From Salvator merianae (taxonomy: Eukaryota > Chordata > Lepidosauria > Squamata > Teiidae): 64,000 bases of DNA. A program made the position numbers and the translations under genes. Under the pieces are notes generated by a model that searched no databases, was not told where the DNA came from, and saw nothing but the letters and a program-made list of their open reading frames with translations. Of the stretch, positions 23,505 through 34,149 are shown piece by piece. The stretch spans positions 3,999,274-4,063,273 of the forward strand of contig QVOM02000126.1 in the NCBI GenBank assembly GCA_003586115.2, written 5' to 3'. The first letter of the stretch is position 1. The number at the start of each line of letters is the position of its first letter.

Positions 23505-24290
23505 TATTTGGGTATTTGGGTATTTATAACCTGCCCTTCACCCAAAAGTTCCTGGGTGGATCACAACAATAAAAAGATAAAACCCATAAAGCAGTATAAA
23601 ACATACATTAAAATATAACCCTCCCTCTCTCCTTCCTTGGCATGACAACACTTAGGACCTGTTCGCACTTTAGTGCTAGTGAGTACCCGGAAACTCACTA
23701 GCAATAGTGTGCCCACACTGTGTGGAGGTCCTAGTGTCCGGGAGTGGCTGCAACTGCTCTTGAACACTACTAGCCATGGACAACAAAATTGTTGTCCACA
23801 GCTGCACCAGGAGCAGCTGGACTGCTCCCAGTAAACAGTATTTGCACCTGTTTCCAGGTGGAAACACTGCAGGCTGTGGCACAGCTGCGGCTGCACAACC
23901 ACATGCCGTGTTCCCAGTTGCCATGGCAGAAGCCAGACGTTTCTGTGGCTGCTGTTATGGCTGCCACACAGTGGCATTTGTTCCAGCTTTCATTCTATGC
24001 TGAAAAGTGCGAATAGGCCCTTAGAGGAAGCTAAGCATCAAAGGCCTGGGTGAAGAGGTATGTTTTATCTAGGCACCAAGGCATACAAAGTTGGTGCCTG
24101 ACATACCTCCCGAGGCAGACTGTTCCAAAGCCTGGGGGCCACCATAGAAAAGGCTCTCTTGTATATCGCTCCCCCTTGCACATCTGAAAGAGGCAGGACT
24201 GAGTTGACTACAACACGCAGTGAAGCCAGATTTTAGGTGTGTTTTTGTAGAATGGCAGCCTTTTAGCATCTTATCTACGATTAGCTGTAT
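23505..24290 (-). mobile_element. L2-type LINE 3' part, antisense, split by a transposon
   Basis: It opens with 'tttataacctgcccttcacc' (3' end) and continues after the family A insertion with 'aaaggcctgggtgaagagg', 'cagactgttccaaagcctgg' and 'ccaccatagaaaaggctctc', the usual C-terminal L2 region in reverse. The two halves join cleanly around the TTA duplication. Confidence 0.65.
23655..24020. mobile_element. Family A DNA transposon, TSD TTA, inside L2
   Basis: The ends GGACCTGTTCGCACTTTAG and AAAAGTGCGAATAGGCCC are flanked by TTA (23652-23654, 24021-24023). Confidence 0.85.
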
Positions 24291-24389
24291 CTGTTCTGAC
24301 TCCTGGTACTATTCTTCATTTAGCCTCCTTTCCCTCCGTCTCCCCTACAAGCCAGTGCGTTTTGGTTCATCCCAGTAAGGACATTGCAT

Positions 24390-24960
24390 CCCCGTGGATT
24401 CTGGATATTTTATTCAATATAAAATTGGAATAGAAGTTAATGAGATATTGAACAGTAATATAGAATGGACAAAAGAGTTAAATTTATTGCATAAGATGGA
24501 TATACAAGAGATAAAATTAAAAGATCAGTATATAATAAAGCAGTAAAGCAAATGATATTAGCTGTACCTTAGAGAGAACAATACAACAGTGATATAGCTA
24601 CTTAGGTGAACAACTGATGTCTGATTTTGTGAGGAACGAAGAAAGTGGTTTATAGGGCAGCCGGTGAAAATTTCAACAATGGAAAATCGGAAAGATGTGA
24701 TGAAATATTTGAAACAAAGGAAGGGGCATAAGGCCCAACAGGGAATTGTCAAAGTAATCTTCCAATTGGATGAAATGGGTAATTAATGTTTCAAACGGCT
24801 CATCTGGCTCCCAAGGAAAGGGTGGAGGAGAGAAAGGGAGGGAAGAGATAATGGACAATAAATGTAATAGTATTGTATAGATATGTTATGTAGTAAAGAA
24901 GATGTAATAATGTACAAATGTATATCTATCTGTCTATAATAAATTTAAAATAAAAACACA
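24390..24960 (+). mobile_element. L1 LINE 3' end, sense
   Basis: The + strand near 24675 reads MENRKDVMKYLKQRKGH and then AQQGIVKVIFQLDEMGN, the C-terminus of a squamate-type L1 ORF2 and parallel to the antisense copy at 25960-26150. A purine-rich 3' UTR follows and ends in 'aataaatttaaaataaaaac'. Confidence 0.65.
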
Positions 24961-25940
24961 AAAAATGTTTTTATTTAATACAAAATAAAATCAAAACTGG
25001 GGAGAGATATGACACATTTCTGGTTGATAGGAGACAGTGGATGAAAATACTACGAGCATAAAGGACTTTATCTTCTGATACTCAGAAATGGTATTTCTGG
25101 GTTCCACATTTCGTTATCAGGGAAGAGTTATGTTGAGACTATTAGCCCTGAAATTATTTACCCTTTAGTTCCCAGCTATTCAACACAGACAGGATGGTTT
25201 TTATAGCTCTTAAAACAGGCTATTCTATTGATGTTATTATCAACTAAAATAAAATCCATCACAAGGATGTACCCTTTCAAGATGCACGTTTTACATTTCA
25301 TTTCACATACACAGCAGTGTCTGTACAAAACCAATGCAACTAAAGATGATATATGTTTTTTTTTCCAGCTGACACCACTCTTAGTTTTACAAAATGCAAA
25401 TTAGTCTGCCATGTGGCCTTATGGGAGAAGCTATAGATCAAAAATAGGAGATTCTACATACCACAACAACATAGAAGCAATGCATAGTGTCAGCAACTAA
25501 CCTGGAACATGGGATTCCTTTTTAAAGTTTTTTTTTTTTTTTTTTTTTTAAAAAAAAAATAATATTATATGTTATTATCATCTGTGCAACAGATGGGGCC
25601 TTGGAAAATTTTCGTCTGGTAAATATGCAGCAGTGGAAATGGTAAAAGATGTTTTCTGTGTAAATTCAGTGATGACACGCACACATGCGCCATTGTGCAT
25701 TGCAGGCCCCGCCCACAAAGGGACCGGTAATGTTGGCAATGAAAAGTGGAGAAAGTGGAGAAATTCCCTGCTTCACAGTTCTACTTGTGAGTAATGTAGA
25801 AAAGCCAAATAGAGCCAGGGCTGTTAGGGAAAGCACCTAAGAGTCCTTGACCTCTAATCTCTGTTTGCGTTCGATGAATATGAGTTCAGCACATCTTGAA
25901 CAGAAACGTGCAGTTTCTACAGATACTGCCAGGTCTAGTC
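24961..25940. other. no clear feature; contains a T/A run
   Basis: AT-rich sequence with a poly(T)-poly(A) junction at 25528-25560 (about 22 T followed by 10 A, self-complementary). I see no gene or full repeat. Confidence 0.5.
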
Positions 25941-26154
25941 CTTCAGGTACCATCAATAACATTACACCACCATAGAATACTATTACATTTCCCCTCCCCG
26001 TCCCCCCTCCCTCCCCAGGCTAGGTTAGCCTTTATCATCAATTCCCTAATAAAGCCAGTTTGGAGATTATTTGCACAATTTCTTGTTGGACTTTGTCCCC
26101 TTTGCTGTCTTTCATCACTTTCATCACATTTTTCCAATTCTCCATCCAAGTACT

Positions 26155-26625
26155 AAATGGACATTAGATAATTGGTATAGGTATTTAATGGAACAATATA
26201 TATTTGATAAAATGTGGGAAATAAGATTTAAAAGTCAAGGTATGAAATTGCTTTCTAAAACAGAAGAAAAATGGAAAGATTTGTTGTATTTTTCAATGAG
26301 ACCCCAAGTGCTGGAAGAATTAAGAGAAGAAATAATAAGACTATCTCTTTGGTCCAGCTAAAACAAAGGAGAAAGAAGATGGAAGAAATAATCTAAAGTT
26401 GTCAACCAGTGTGCACAACTTGGTAGTGTGGTGGTAGGATAGTAGTTGTTTTTTTTTTATTGTTTTGTTTGCTTTTTGTTTGTTTTGTTTGTTTTTCTTT
26501 TTCAATATATATTGAAAAATATATATTCAATATATATTTGGGGGAGCACTATTATTTTTGTTATAATCTGTTATTATTTGTCATTTCTTTTTGTATAATT
26601 AAAAAAATTAATTAAACAAAAATCT
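26155..26625 (+). mobile_element. 5'-truncated L1 3' end inserted in an antisense L1
   Basis: The + strand reads DNWYRYLMEQYIFDKMWEIR and EEKWKDLLYFSM, the last part of L1 ORF2. A GTTT-rich 3' UTR follows, with a perfect palindrome TTCAATATATATTGAA at 26501-26516. The 3' end is near 26625. Confidence 0.6.
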
Positions 26626-26867
26626 CCAATGTGGAGTTCTTCAATAATTGTCCTATATAACACTTTCCACGTTTCCTAATGAATTCAAACAACGGTAGTT
26701 CTCCTAAATAATTATACCAATTTTGAATTGTTCTTCCTTTTAGAACCTTCCAATTTTCAACTATTACAGCTTGTGCAGCTTACAACATTTGTTTTAATAT
26801 ACAGTGGTCTCGTATTTTTAGAACTTGGATAACCATTTTATGAAACAAGCTAATCTCGTTTGTCCAA

Positions 26868-27220
26868 GCGTCTTTTCACACTATACACTAGTGAGCAGAT
26901 GCTCACTAGTGAAGTGTGTTTGCACTTGCATAGAGGTCCTGGCGGTCAAGAGCAGACTACGGCTGCTCCTGATTGCTACTTGCTGTGGAGGTCAAAATTG
27001 TGCTCCACAGCTGTACCAGGAGCAGCTGCACCGCTCCCAGTACACAATGTTCATACCATCTTCTGGATGCAAATGCTGCGCTGCATTGTGCGACGTGACT
27101 GTGGCTGCACAGTTGCATCGCATTCCTGTTCACCATGACAGTGTCTGCTGGAAGGTCTGTTCTACCTTAGAGTGGATAATTATTCTAATTATCCCATTCT
27201 AAGGCTTACTATGCAAAACC
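26868..27220. mobile_element. Family A DNA transposon inside L1, decayed ends
   Basis: 'gcgtcttttcacactatac' at the left and 'ctatgcaaaacc' at the right are eroded ends. The internal 'ctagtgagcagatgctcactag' and 'ggagcagctgcaccgctccc' are family blocks. Confidence 0.55.
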
Positions 27221-27679
27221 TTATTAATTTCTACTCCAATGCCAGACCAAAACTTTTGAATCTTAGGACATTCCCATCATAAATGCATATATGTTCCCTT
27301 ATTTTTATATTTGCTCCAGCATTCTGAATTCATGTTGGAAACCATATACACCAACTGGCATGGAGCCCTATACTACTTACGTACAAATTTAATCCTTAGT
27401 CAAACTTTTAGTCATTGCCAATTCCTTTATATATTTCTTAATAGGAGTCATCGCAACCTCCATCTCCTGTTACCATATGTTCAACAAACTATTCTCCACT
27501 CTCTCCTTCACATCAACTAATGTTCTGAGCTGCACCTAGACAGGGATGCCCCACCATCTCAAGGGTAACATGTACAGCGTGTAGCGTGTCCTTCTAGGTT
27601 AGCACCTCAATCAGAGCTGCCTTTAGACATCGACAGGAAAATGTGAGAACTTGTTTGCATCTCACTATGTCCACTTGCC

Positions 27680-28065
27680 ATCCCTCCCAAATGGCAGGGC
27701 AACATCATGAGTCAAACGCGGACACTTCCAGGTGTAGATGTTTGTTTGTGTGGTGATGAGGCAGCTACTTCCAGATATTTCAATGGCACAAAATACCCAG
27801 AACTGCGCATGAGCTGCCCCTCTCCTGCGCATGCACGGTGGCCATTTTTGCCCCAGTTTGAGCCCGGCACTTGTACAAGACCATTTTCTTTGGTAAGGAA
27901 CCTGCAAGCCAAGCTTCCAGACAGGTAGGACATTTCGCTATTCCTTGAAAATCCAGGGTGAGAGAGCTGTTTTTCCAGAGCAGGATATCGCAGGATTTCA
28001 CCCCCATATCGCAATCCCAAGATAATCCCACATTTTAACCCCTTTCTGGATGCATGCTAGACTGT
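27680..28065. mobile_element. Family D inverted-repeat element
   Basis: 'gcgcatgcacggtggccatt', 'tccagacaggtaggac', 'tatcgcaggatttcaccccc' and 'cccctttctggatgcatgc' parallel the copy at 30492-30973 block by block. Confidence 0.5.
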
Positions 28066-28334
28066 CCTGTCTTGGTCTTCACCCATTTTCTCCTCCTATC
28101 ATCTTACTTCACTCTGTGCTGCTATGGGTGCAGCATGCTCTGGTGATGCTTTAATTTGGCTGTGAGGTGAGGACCCATGGGATATCAACTTTGAGCAGTT
28201 ACTGTCGGTGGAGTTGATGCTCCTGCCCAGCAGCCTCTGGCTGAGTTTTTGTCTGCAGTGAAATAATGCCTTGCTAACCTTCTGAGGTGGCAGAATGGGC
28301 AATACAATTTCAGCAGTGAGTGATGGAGACTGGG

Positions 28335-29323
28335 GCTGTGATCAGACAAGCCTGCTTTTATCCGCCTGCAAATGAGCAGCTGAATTATTTGTAGGTGCAA
28401 GCAAATTTCCGTGTTCAAACATCATTCCAGTGAACCACATTGTTGCCCATCCCTTCCTGCCACGCTGCCTACCACACCTGAGGTGCGTCAAGCTTCTTCA
28501 CTTTACAGCTTTAGGAGAGCAATAAAGATGCACCTATTTACCCTTGTCTTTGGCTAAAGGTACAGCTTTCCCTCCCTACTTTCAGGTTTCTGCTTTATTG
28601 CATGGCTTTTTAATTGCACGTTGTTTTTTAATCATTGTAACCCGCCCTGAGATCTTCGGGTATAGGACGGGATGAAAATGCAAATAAATAAATAAATACC
28701 GCAGGTGACTTGAAGCCTGGCAACAGCTTCCCTAGCAAATGGGTGGAGCACGTTCATTGGTCTGTCGCATCAGTCTTCCTCCTGCCTCTGTGATTGGCTG
28801 ATTTCCGAGTCTCTCTGTTTCCATTGGTTCCCATTTCCACCATTTAGTTACTTCCTGGTTTGCCCCAAATGTCCAGGAGATGAACCACTTCCTTCATGGC
28901 ACCAAAAGATGCTTCAGCCCTTCGATAGCGCTGCGGGAACTTCCATCATTATAACTAAAGTAGCTCTTATGAGAACTATGTAGCTCTTATGTTTTGACTG
29001 GCTACACGGTGGTATGGTGAACAAGTTTCCCAATTGGACAATTATGCAGTTGGCGCATTAATCAGCTGAATGAATGGGAATCTGCGACATCAGTGGGATC
29101 CCACCTCCTTTCTGCCAGAATCCCTCCTCTGCTCGTGCAGGAATGCACCCCCAATGCAAGCTAAAGGGAAAGGTCACCCCAAAAGTGCTGAAAATTCAAA
29201 TGGGGAAGAGGTGACTGAAACCAGCCTTGGAGAAGCAGGAGGGTGACTTCCGGAAAAGAATATGTGGCATCCCCTGCTCAGATTCGCCCAGGAGGCAGTC
29301 AAAATAGCTTGTCTGAACACACC
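28335..29323. mobile_element. Family E long inverted-repeat element with an L2 tail inside
   Basis: The left GGGCTGTGATCAGACAAGCC is mirrored by the right AGCTTGTCTGAACACACCC. The same left end is seen in the short copy at 53687-53882. A sense LINE tail (28440-28700) sits inside. I see no further coding content. Confidence 0.45.
28440..28700 (+). mobile_element. L2-type LINE 3' UTR, sense
   Basis: 'agcaataaagatgcacctat' is followed by 'cattgtaacccgccctgaga' and (AAAT)n, the standard 3' terminus of the L2-like family. Confidence 0.65.
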
Positions 29324-29467
29324 CTTGGAGCGCCATGCAAATAGAACACTGGGCCCAATGACATATGAACTATTGAGATTGTCTGAGCAAATTGTGATGC
29401 ACAGAGATTGCATCTCAAAGCTTTTTTATGATGCATGCCATCCATTGGAGTGATCCTGATGGATGTG

Positions 29468-30440
29468 ACACTAGAAAAGAACTGTGGAAGAATATGCTAA
29501 TATATGCTCACAGTGGCAAGACTGATATATGCACAAGAATGGAAAAATGCATCATTGCCCATCATGGACGATTGGTTGATTGAATTGTTAGAATTAACTG
29601 AAATGGACAAGTTGTCATGTTTGATTAGATAAAAATCATTAGTTTCTTTTTCTAAAAATTGGAAATCCCTTATTGACTTTCTGCAGGAAAAAGAAAATAT
29701 CTCACTGGTAGGGTTTGGAGATTAATACAATGGGAGTCGTCAAAAGAAGTGGAATTATTGTAGTAATTAGAAAAAGGTTTAAATGTGTATTTAACTATAA
29801 TCATCAAAGGCAAGATTGCAGTTACCACCGTGGAATATTTGACTGTGATCATTCCACGGTGGTACTGACCACGCAGCATGGACACGGTCTGCACTGTGTG
29901 GCCCTAATCTGCAATAAGAGCAGGATACCAGCATTCATGGCACGAATGCTGGTATCCTCACTCGATCCTTACCATGACAGCAGCTGGGATGCATCCGGCC
30001 ACTGCCATGGCAACTGGCAGCACCACATAGTTCATGGGGGTGCACTGATGCAATCATTTGATCATGTAGGTGCAGTTGCTAAGTGCAGTGCAGCACGACC
30101 ATGCATTCGCACCTGTTTCTGGGTGCGAATGCACTTTACTGGGAGCTGACTGTAAGTGTCTGGTAAAGTTGTGGAGCACTAATTTGTTTGCTGCTCCTGG
30201 TCATGAGGGCCTCCGCGAAGTGCGGAAACACTTTGCTAGCAAATGTCTCGGATGTTCACTAGTGCAAAGTGCAAACAGGCTCATTGTTGGTTGTTTTTAG
30301 TTTTTTGTGTACTGTATTTAGTGTTGTTTCCTTTATTTTCTAACTCTTTTTTCTAATTTTATCAATATGTTTCTTTGTTTGTCTGCTTTGTAACTCTTAA
30401 TATTTCTTGGTAACCTTAAAAAAGCTTTATATATATAAAA
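29468..30440 (+). mobile_element. L1 LINE 3' end, sense, split by a family A element
   Basis: The + strand reads RLIYAQEWKNASLPIMDDWL and then IELLELTEMDKLSCLIR, the conserved C-terminal region of L1 ORF2, then NWKSLIDFLQ. The 3' UTR resumes at about 30284 after the insertion and ends near 'aaaaagctttatatatataa'. Confidence 0.75.
29807..30280. mobile_element. Family A DNA transposon inside L1, TSD TCA
   Basis: The left end is eroded (AAGGCAAGATTGCAGTTACC). The right end is AAAGTGCAAACAGGC. TCA is present on both sides (29804-29806, 30281-30283). The subterminal palindrome 'ccaccgtgg...ccacggtgg' is intact. Confidence 0.7.
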
Positions 30441-30491
30441 AATGATCACCTGATTCCACGTTTCTCTGATGTGTGAGCCACTGTCTATCTG

Positions 30492-30973
30492 TGGTTGCGT
30501 CCAGATAGTGAGAGGAAAATGCAGGATCTTGTTTAGATCCCACAATTGCTTCTTGCCTCCCCGCCAAATGGCAGGACAAAATTGTGGGGCAAGTGTGGTC
30601 CCTTACCTGTCTGGGTAGTTGCTCCCATGATGCCATGGTGTGTACTTCTGGGGATTTTGATGGTGCAAAATATCCGGAAGTGCACAATCACTGCCCCCTT
30701 GCGCATGCATAGGGGCCATTTTAAGTCTGGTTTCAGCCCCACACTTGTGTGGTGGCCATTTTTACCAACATGGATCCCAGGAGAAAGTGTCCAGACAGGT
30801 AAGACTATATTGCTATTCTAGGAAAACCTGGGCTGGGGGTTGATTTTTGCAGAATAGTGTTAAAGCAGGATTTCACCCCTATATCCTGGGGCTATGTTGG
30901 CATTGTCACAGTATGTGCAGAAATCTCAAAATAGTGCTGGGGTAATACCATGTTTTAGGCCCTGTCTGGATAC
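30492..30973. mobile_element. Family D inverted-repeat element
   Basis: The left end GGTTGCGTCCAGATAGTGAG and the right end GGCCCTGTCTGGATACC are imperfect inverted copies. The body has 'gggatttgatggtgcaaaat'-type and 'gggtggccatttttacc'-type blocks shared with 27680-28065. Confidence 0.55.
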
Positions 30974-31559
30974 CTACACTGAGTTTCTTCCAAGCAGTAG
31001 GACAGCATGGTGATAGGTGAAAAAGGGCCTAGCCTTGCTCTCATATTTAATTGTATTTTATAATTGATTTTTATTCTTTACTCCTGCAGTAGCTGACCAG
31101 TCAGATGACAATACTTTCATGCCAAACCTGTCCTCTGTTATCTCACTTAACTGCATGGTGAACTAAGAATATTTGTTTTCTGTGCCAAATTCTGCTGTCT
31201 ATAGACTTTTCAGAGATTAAAAAAGATGATGTTTTTCATTTTGCAAACATTGCTTGATGTTAATAATGCTTAATGATTATTAAATCCACAGTAGGTTTTT
31301 TTTTTTAATGGCAGAAATTGTTTTAACTGTTTATTTCATTTAAGCATGTATTCGTTATTCCCAACAATATTTTGGTGCCAAATACTTTCATGCCAAACCT
31401 ACTTGCTGTTATCTTGCTTAGCCACATTGTGTACCAAGAACATTCATTAATGATTAATAATGATCAAGAATATTTATTCCCCATTTAAACTTCACTTTTC
31501 ATTCGGGGTCAGAATTATTTTTTTTTCCTGGATTACAAAACAAATGATGCAACTCTCCA

Positions 31560-31690
31560 AGTGGTTCCATCACCTCATGAAATCCATGGAGCTGTCATTA
31601 GAGAGAGGGCTTTTTGGTGGTGGCTTCTAGGCTTTGGAACAACCTTTCTCCTGAGGCATGCCAAGCACCCACTATTCCTAGCCCTTGGAT
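31560..31690 (+). mobile_element. L2-type ORF2 C-terminal fragment
   Basis: The + strand reads VPSPHEIHGAVIRERAFWW, comparable to the 'RAFSVVAPRLWN' block of L2 elements, then decays. Confidence 0.5.
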
Positions 31691-32038
31691 GCCTCCGTGT
31701 CTGGCCTCGAAGTGCATGTGTAGGCAGGATCAGTGGACCAGGCTATTTGGGACCCACTGATCCTTGGTGCATGACGCTTGTGTCCTTGACAGCTATGTTT
31801 TTCCATGCAGGATTTTTATGAGACTATGAGCCTTTCTGCACTGGGCCTTAATCCTGATTAGAAGCCTCTGTGGTTATCTTCTGGGCCTCATCAATCTGCC
31901 TGTTAGTGAGGATCTGTGAGGCCCACCTTCCACTGGTATATTCCGTCTGCTTTAAATGCAGCATAATACCGATGAGGGAGGCCCTGATCAGGATCACCAG
32001 TAGACTCTACCACTGGACCATCGGATCCTGATCCCAAA

Positions 32039-32420
32039 GAAGGAGGTATACAGTGCAGCGGCAGCCGGTGGCTTTAAGCCTTGGTGTTCGTGCCCTCAAG
32101 CAGAATATAAAGGCAAAACCTACATCTGCTCTTGACTCCCTGCAAATGACCTTCAGAGGCATCCTGCCTGTCTCTCCACCCTGGAGGTAATACCTAGGCT
32201 TCCATTCTAGTGGCCATTGATGCATCTGACCTCCATGACGTCCAATCCATTCTTAAAACTATCTAGGCTGATTGCTATCACCACTTCTTCTGGTAGTAAG
32301 TTCCATAGACAGAAGACCCTTTGAGGCAGTATGGAGGCCCGGAGGCCCCACGAACGGCCATGACATGCTTCGCACAGTGCGTGAACACAAAGGCTTAAAG
32401 CCACTGGCTGCCGCTGCCTC
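32039..32420. repeat. inverted repeat enclosing a LINE fragment
   Basis: 'gcggcagccggtggctttaa' at 32057-32076 is mirrored by 'ttaaagccactggctgccgc' at 32395-32414, and the match extends about 15 bp inwards ('gccttggtgttcgtgc' against 'gcgtgaacacaaaggc'). Antisense CR1/L3-like sequence fills the middle (32090-32320). Confidence 0.65.
32090..32320 (-). mobile_element. CR1/L3-like LINE ORF2 end and 3' UTR, antisense
   Basis: The minus strand reads LLPEEVVIAISLDSFKNGLD, the final block of a CR1/L3-type ORF2, followed by the 3' UTR seen at 43780-44056. This is the copy that fixes the family's orientation. Confidence 0.7.
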
Positions 32421-33073
32421 CATGTTCAGGATTACTGGGGGATGTGTTTTGGGGGGAGGGTGCTAAAGCATGCTACTGAAATGTGTCCCCAATTGGGTCC
32501 TAGGCTAGGATTTTTTGGCCCTATCCCTTGGAGGCTTTGGTCTGGACTAGCACAGTCATACAGGTGGTGCTGTTCCAGCCCATGCCTTTCTGTGGTTTGG
32601 ACCAGCAGGTTTGGCTGGTTCAGACCCATTGGTTAGGACCACAGGACTTTCAGTGCAGAAATATTATGTGGACTTGTGTAAAGAACACTGAAGAACTGAA
32701 AAAGGATTTCATTGAACATTGTGGATCACCATTATGTGTGGATTAACAAACATAATAATACAAATAAATAACTGCCACAGAATCATAGCTAGGCAGTTAA
32801 AAAGATGAAAAGCATAGTAGCATACAGACAATGGTCAATGTGAGGTTAATTCTACAGAACATACACAGAAATTTATGACAAATTAATATCATTCCTTGTA
32901 AGAGGAGAAGAGAGTTACAGAAGGAAAGTTGACAGCCTACTCTGTTTAGCAGAGAGGCTATCCTAAAGGAGAATGAGAATTGACGGCCTTCCTGATGCAA
33001 ATATTAGAGAAGGAGAAAGGAAGGAAGGAAGGAGATTAGATATAAACACATTGAACTACTAAAAACACAAAGC

Positions 33074-33205
33074 CATTGGTGCACCTGGCCTCCATGAATC
33101 TGTCCAATCTGTTCTTAAAGCAATCCAGGCTGACTGCTGTCACCACCTCTTCCGGTAGCAAATTCCATAGACCAATGACCACCTGGGTGAAAAAATACTT
33201 CCCCT
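33074..33205 (-). mobile_element. CR1/L3-like LINE ORF2 end, antisense
   Basis: 'cctggcctccatgaatctgt', 'cttccggtagcaaattccat' and 'gtgaaaaaatacttcccc' are the reverse of the end of ORF2. The copy reaches further into the coding part than the others. Confidence 0.65.
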
Positions 33206-33299
33206 ATGTCGGAAACCAGGTTTGGGAGTAAACTGGTTTGTTTCTTTAGTTGTTTTGTTAATTTTGACATTGATTGTGTCCCAGAACTGTCTAACCTTG

Positions 33300-33650
33300 T
33301 GGCAGAACCGTCACATATGCATATAAGTGCAATTTCAAAGCAGTGTGAACTCAGTGAAAAGGGGGAATGTGTTGGAGGATCTATTGTTGTTATAGTTAAG
33401 TTAGTGGTCAGCAAATGAGCTCTACCTCACCTCCTCCTGAGACATCCATAGTGGCATGTGTCCCACTATGTAGTTGTGTGGTGCAGATGGCAAAATTGAT
33501 GGCGACGTGGGTCACTGTTGGGGTAAGAGGACTGCACCCCCAAACAGGTGCAGCCAAGGTGGACACCAACCAGCATGCATCCCCCCCCCTCCCTGGCCAT
33601 TCTTGAAGAAGATTGATAGGCTCTACTGTGATTTTTTGCCCTAGAGCTGC
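33300..33650 (+). repeat. unclassified dispersed repeat, copy 1
   Basis: 'gtgcaatttcaaag', 'ttagtggtcagcaaatgagc', 'gtcccactatgtagttgtgt' and 'accaaccagcatgcatcccc' recur in reverse order and orientation at 41440-41760. I do not recognise the family. Confidence 0.7.
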
Positions 33651-34149
33651 TAAAGCATAGTGCTGGCAGTGCCAACAGACTGGGGAAAGATCTCTGACCA
33701 TATAGAATAGCTGAATTGAGGTATGATACCAACAGTAAAAGCTCTTTAAAGTTTTATAAAGTGGAACATTTGTACATTTTAGCATTTTACTGTTTTTTTC
33801 CCAGTCCTTCAAAATTAAAAAGAACTATATGAGTGCGTAGCAATTTGTTGAAGCTTTGCTGTTTTGGAGTTAAAATTTTAGGGCTGTGATAAAATGACAC
33901 AATTTTAGTCATTGTATTGGACTGCATCACTTGAACTGGGAAAGTGCCTGGGCTGATTTTAGATGAAGGTAGGCCATATATAAATCCCTCAGGGTAGTTG
34001 GCCCCAGGATCTGGAGACTGAGCCAGTGGGTTTTGGCAATGCACTTGGGGGGGTGTCAGGAAGGGTCTGTATTGGGATCTGAGTGGAACGATGAGGAATT
34101 AATTTTTATGCCCCTTTTTCCAGACTTGTAGGCCACCCACAATCAATAA

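Larger units (their letters stand above)
25960..27525 (-). mobile_element. L1 LINE, antisense, interrupted twice
   Basis: The minus strand from about 27340 reads CWSKYKNKGTYMHLWWECPK and IQKFWSGIG, the well-known L1 cysteine-rich C-terminal motif, then AVIVENWKVLKGRTIQNWYN near 26750. Its final portion lies at 25960-26150 (WMENWKNVMKVMKDSKGD). Between these are a family A element (26868-27220) and a sense L1 piece (26155-26625). Confidence 0.65.
31828..32665. mobile_element. Family G DNA transposon with a nested LINE/inverted-repeat block
   Basis: The left end GAGCCTTTCTGCACTGGGCC follows TAT. The right end CAGTGCAGAAATATTATG has lost its GGGCC. Internal 'atcctgatta...gaagcctctg' matches 12170-12607. 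The region 32039-32420 looks inserted. Confidence 0.55.

Noticed and set aside
25960..27525. L1 5' inversion by twin priming
   Set aside because: Twin priming puts the inverted 5' part upstream of the 3' end. Here the opposite-strand segments lie on both sides of a complete 3' end, so two insertions fit better.
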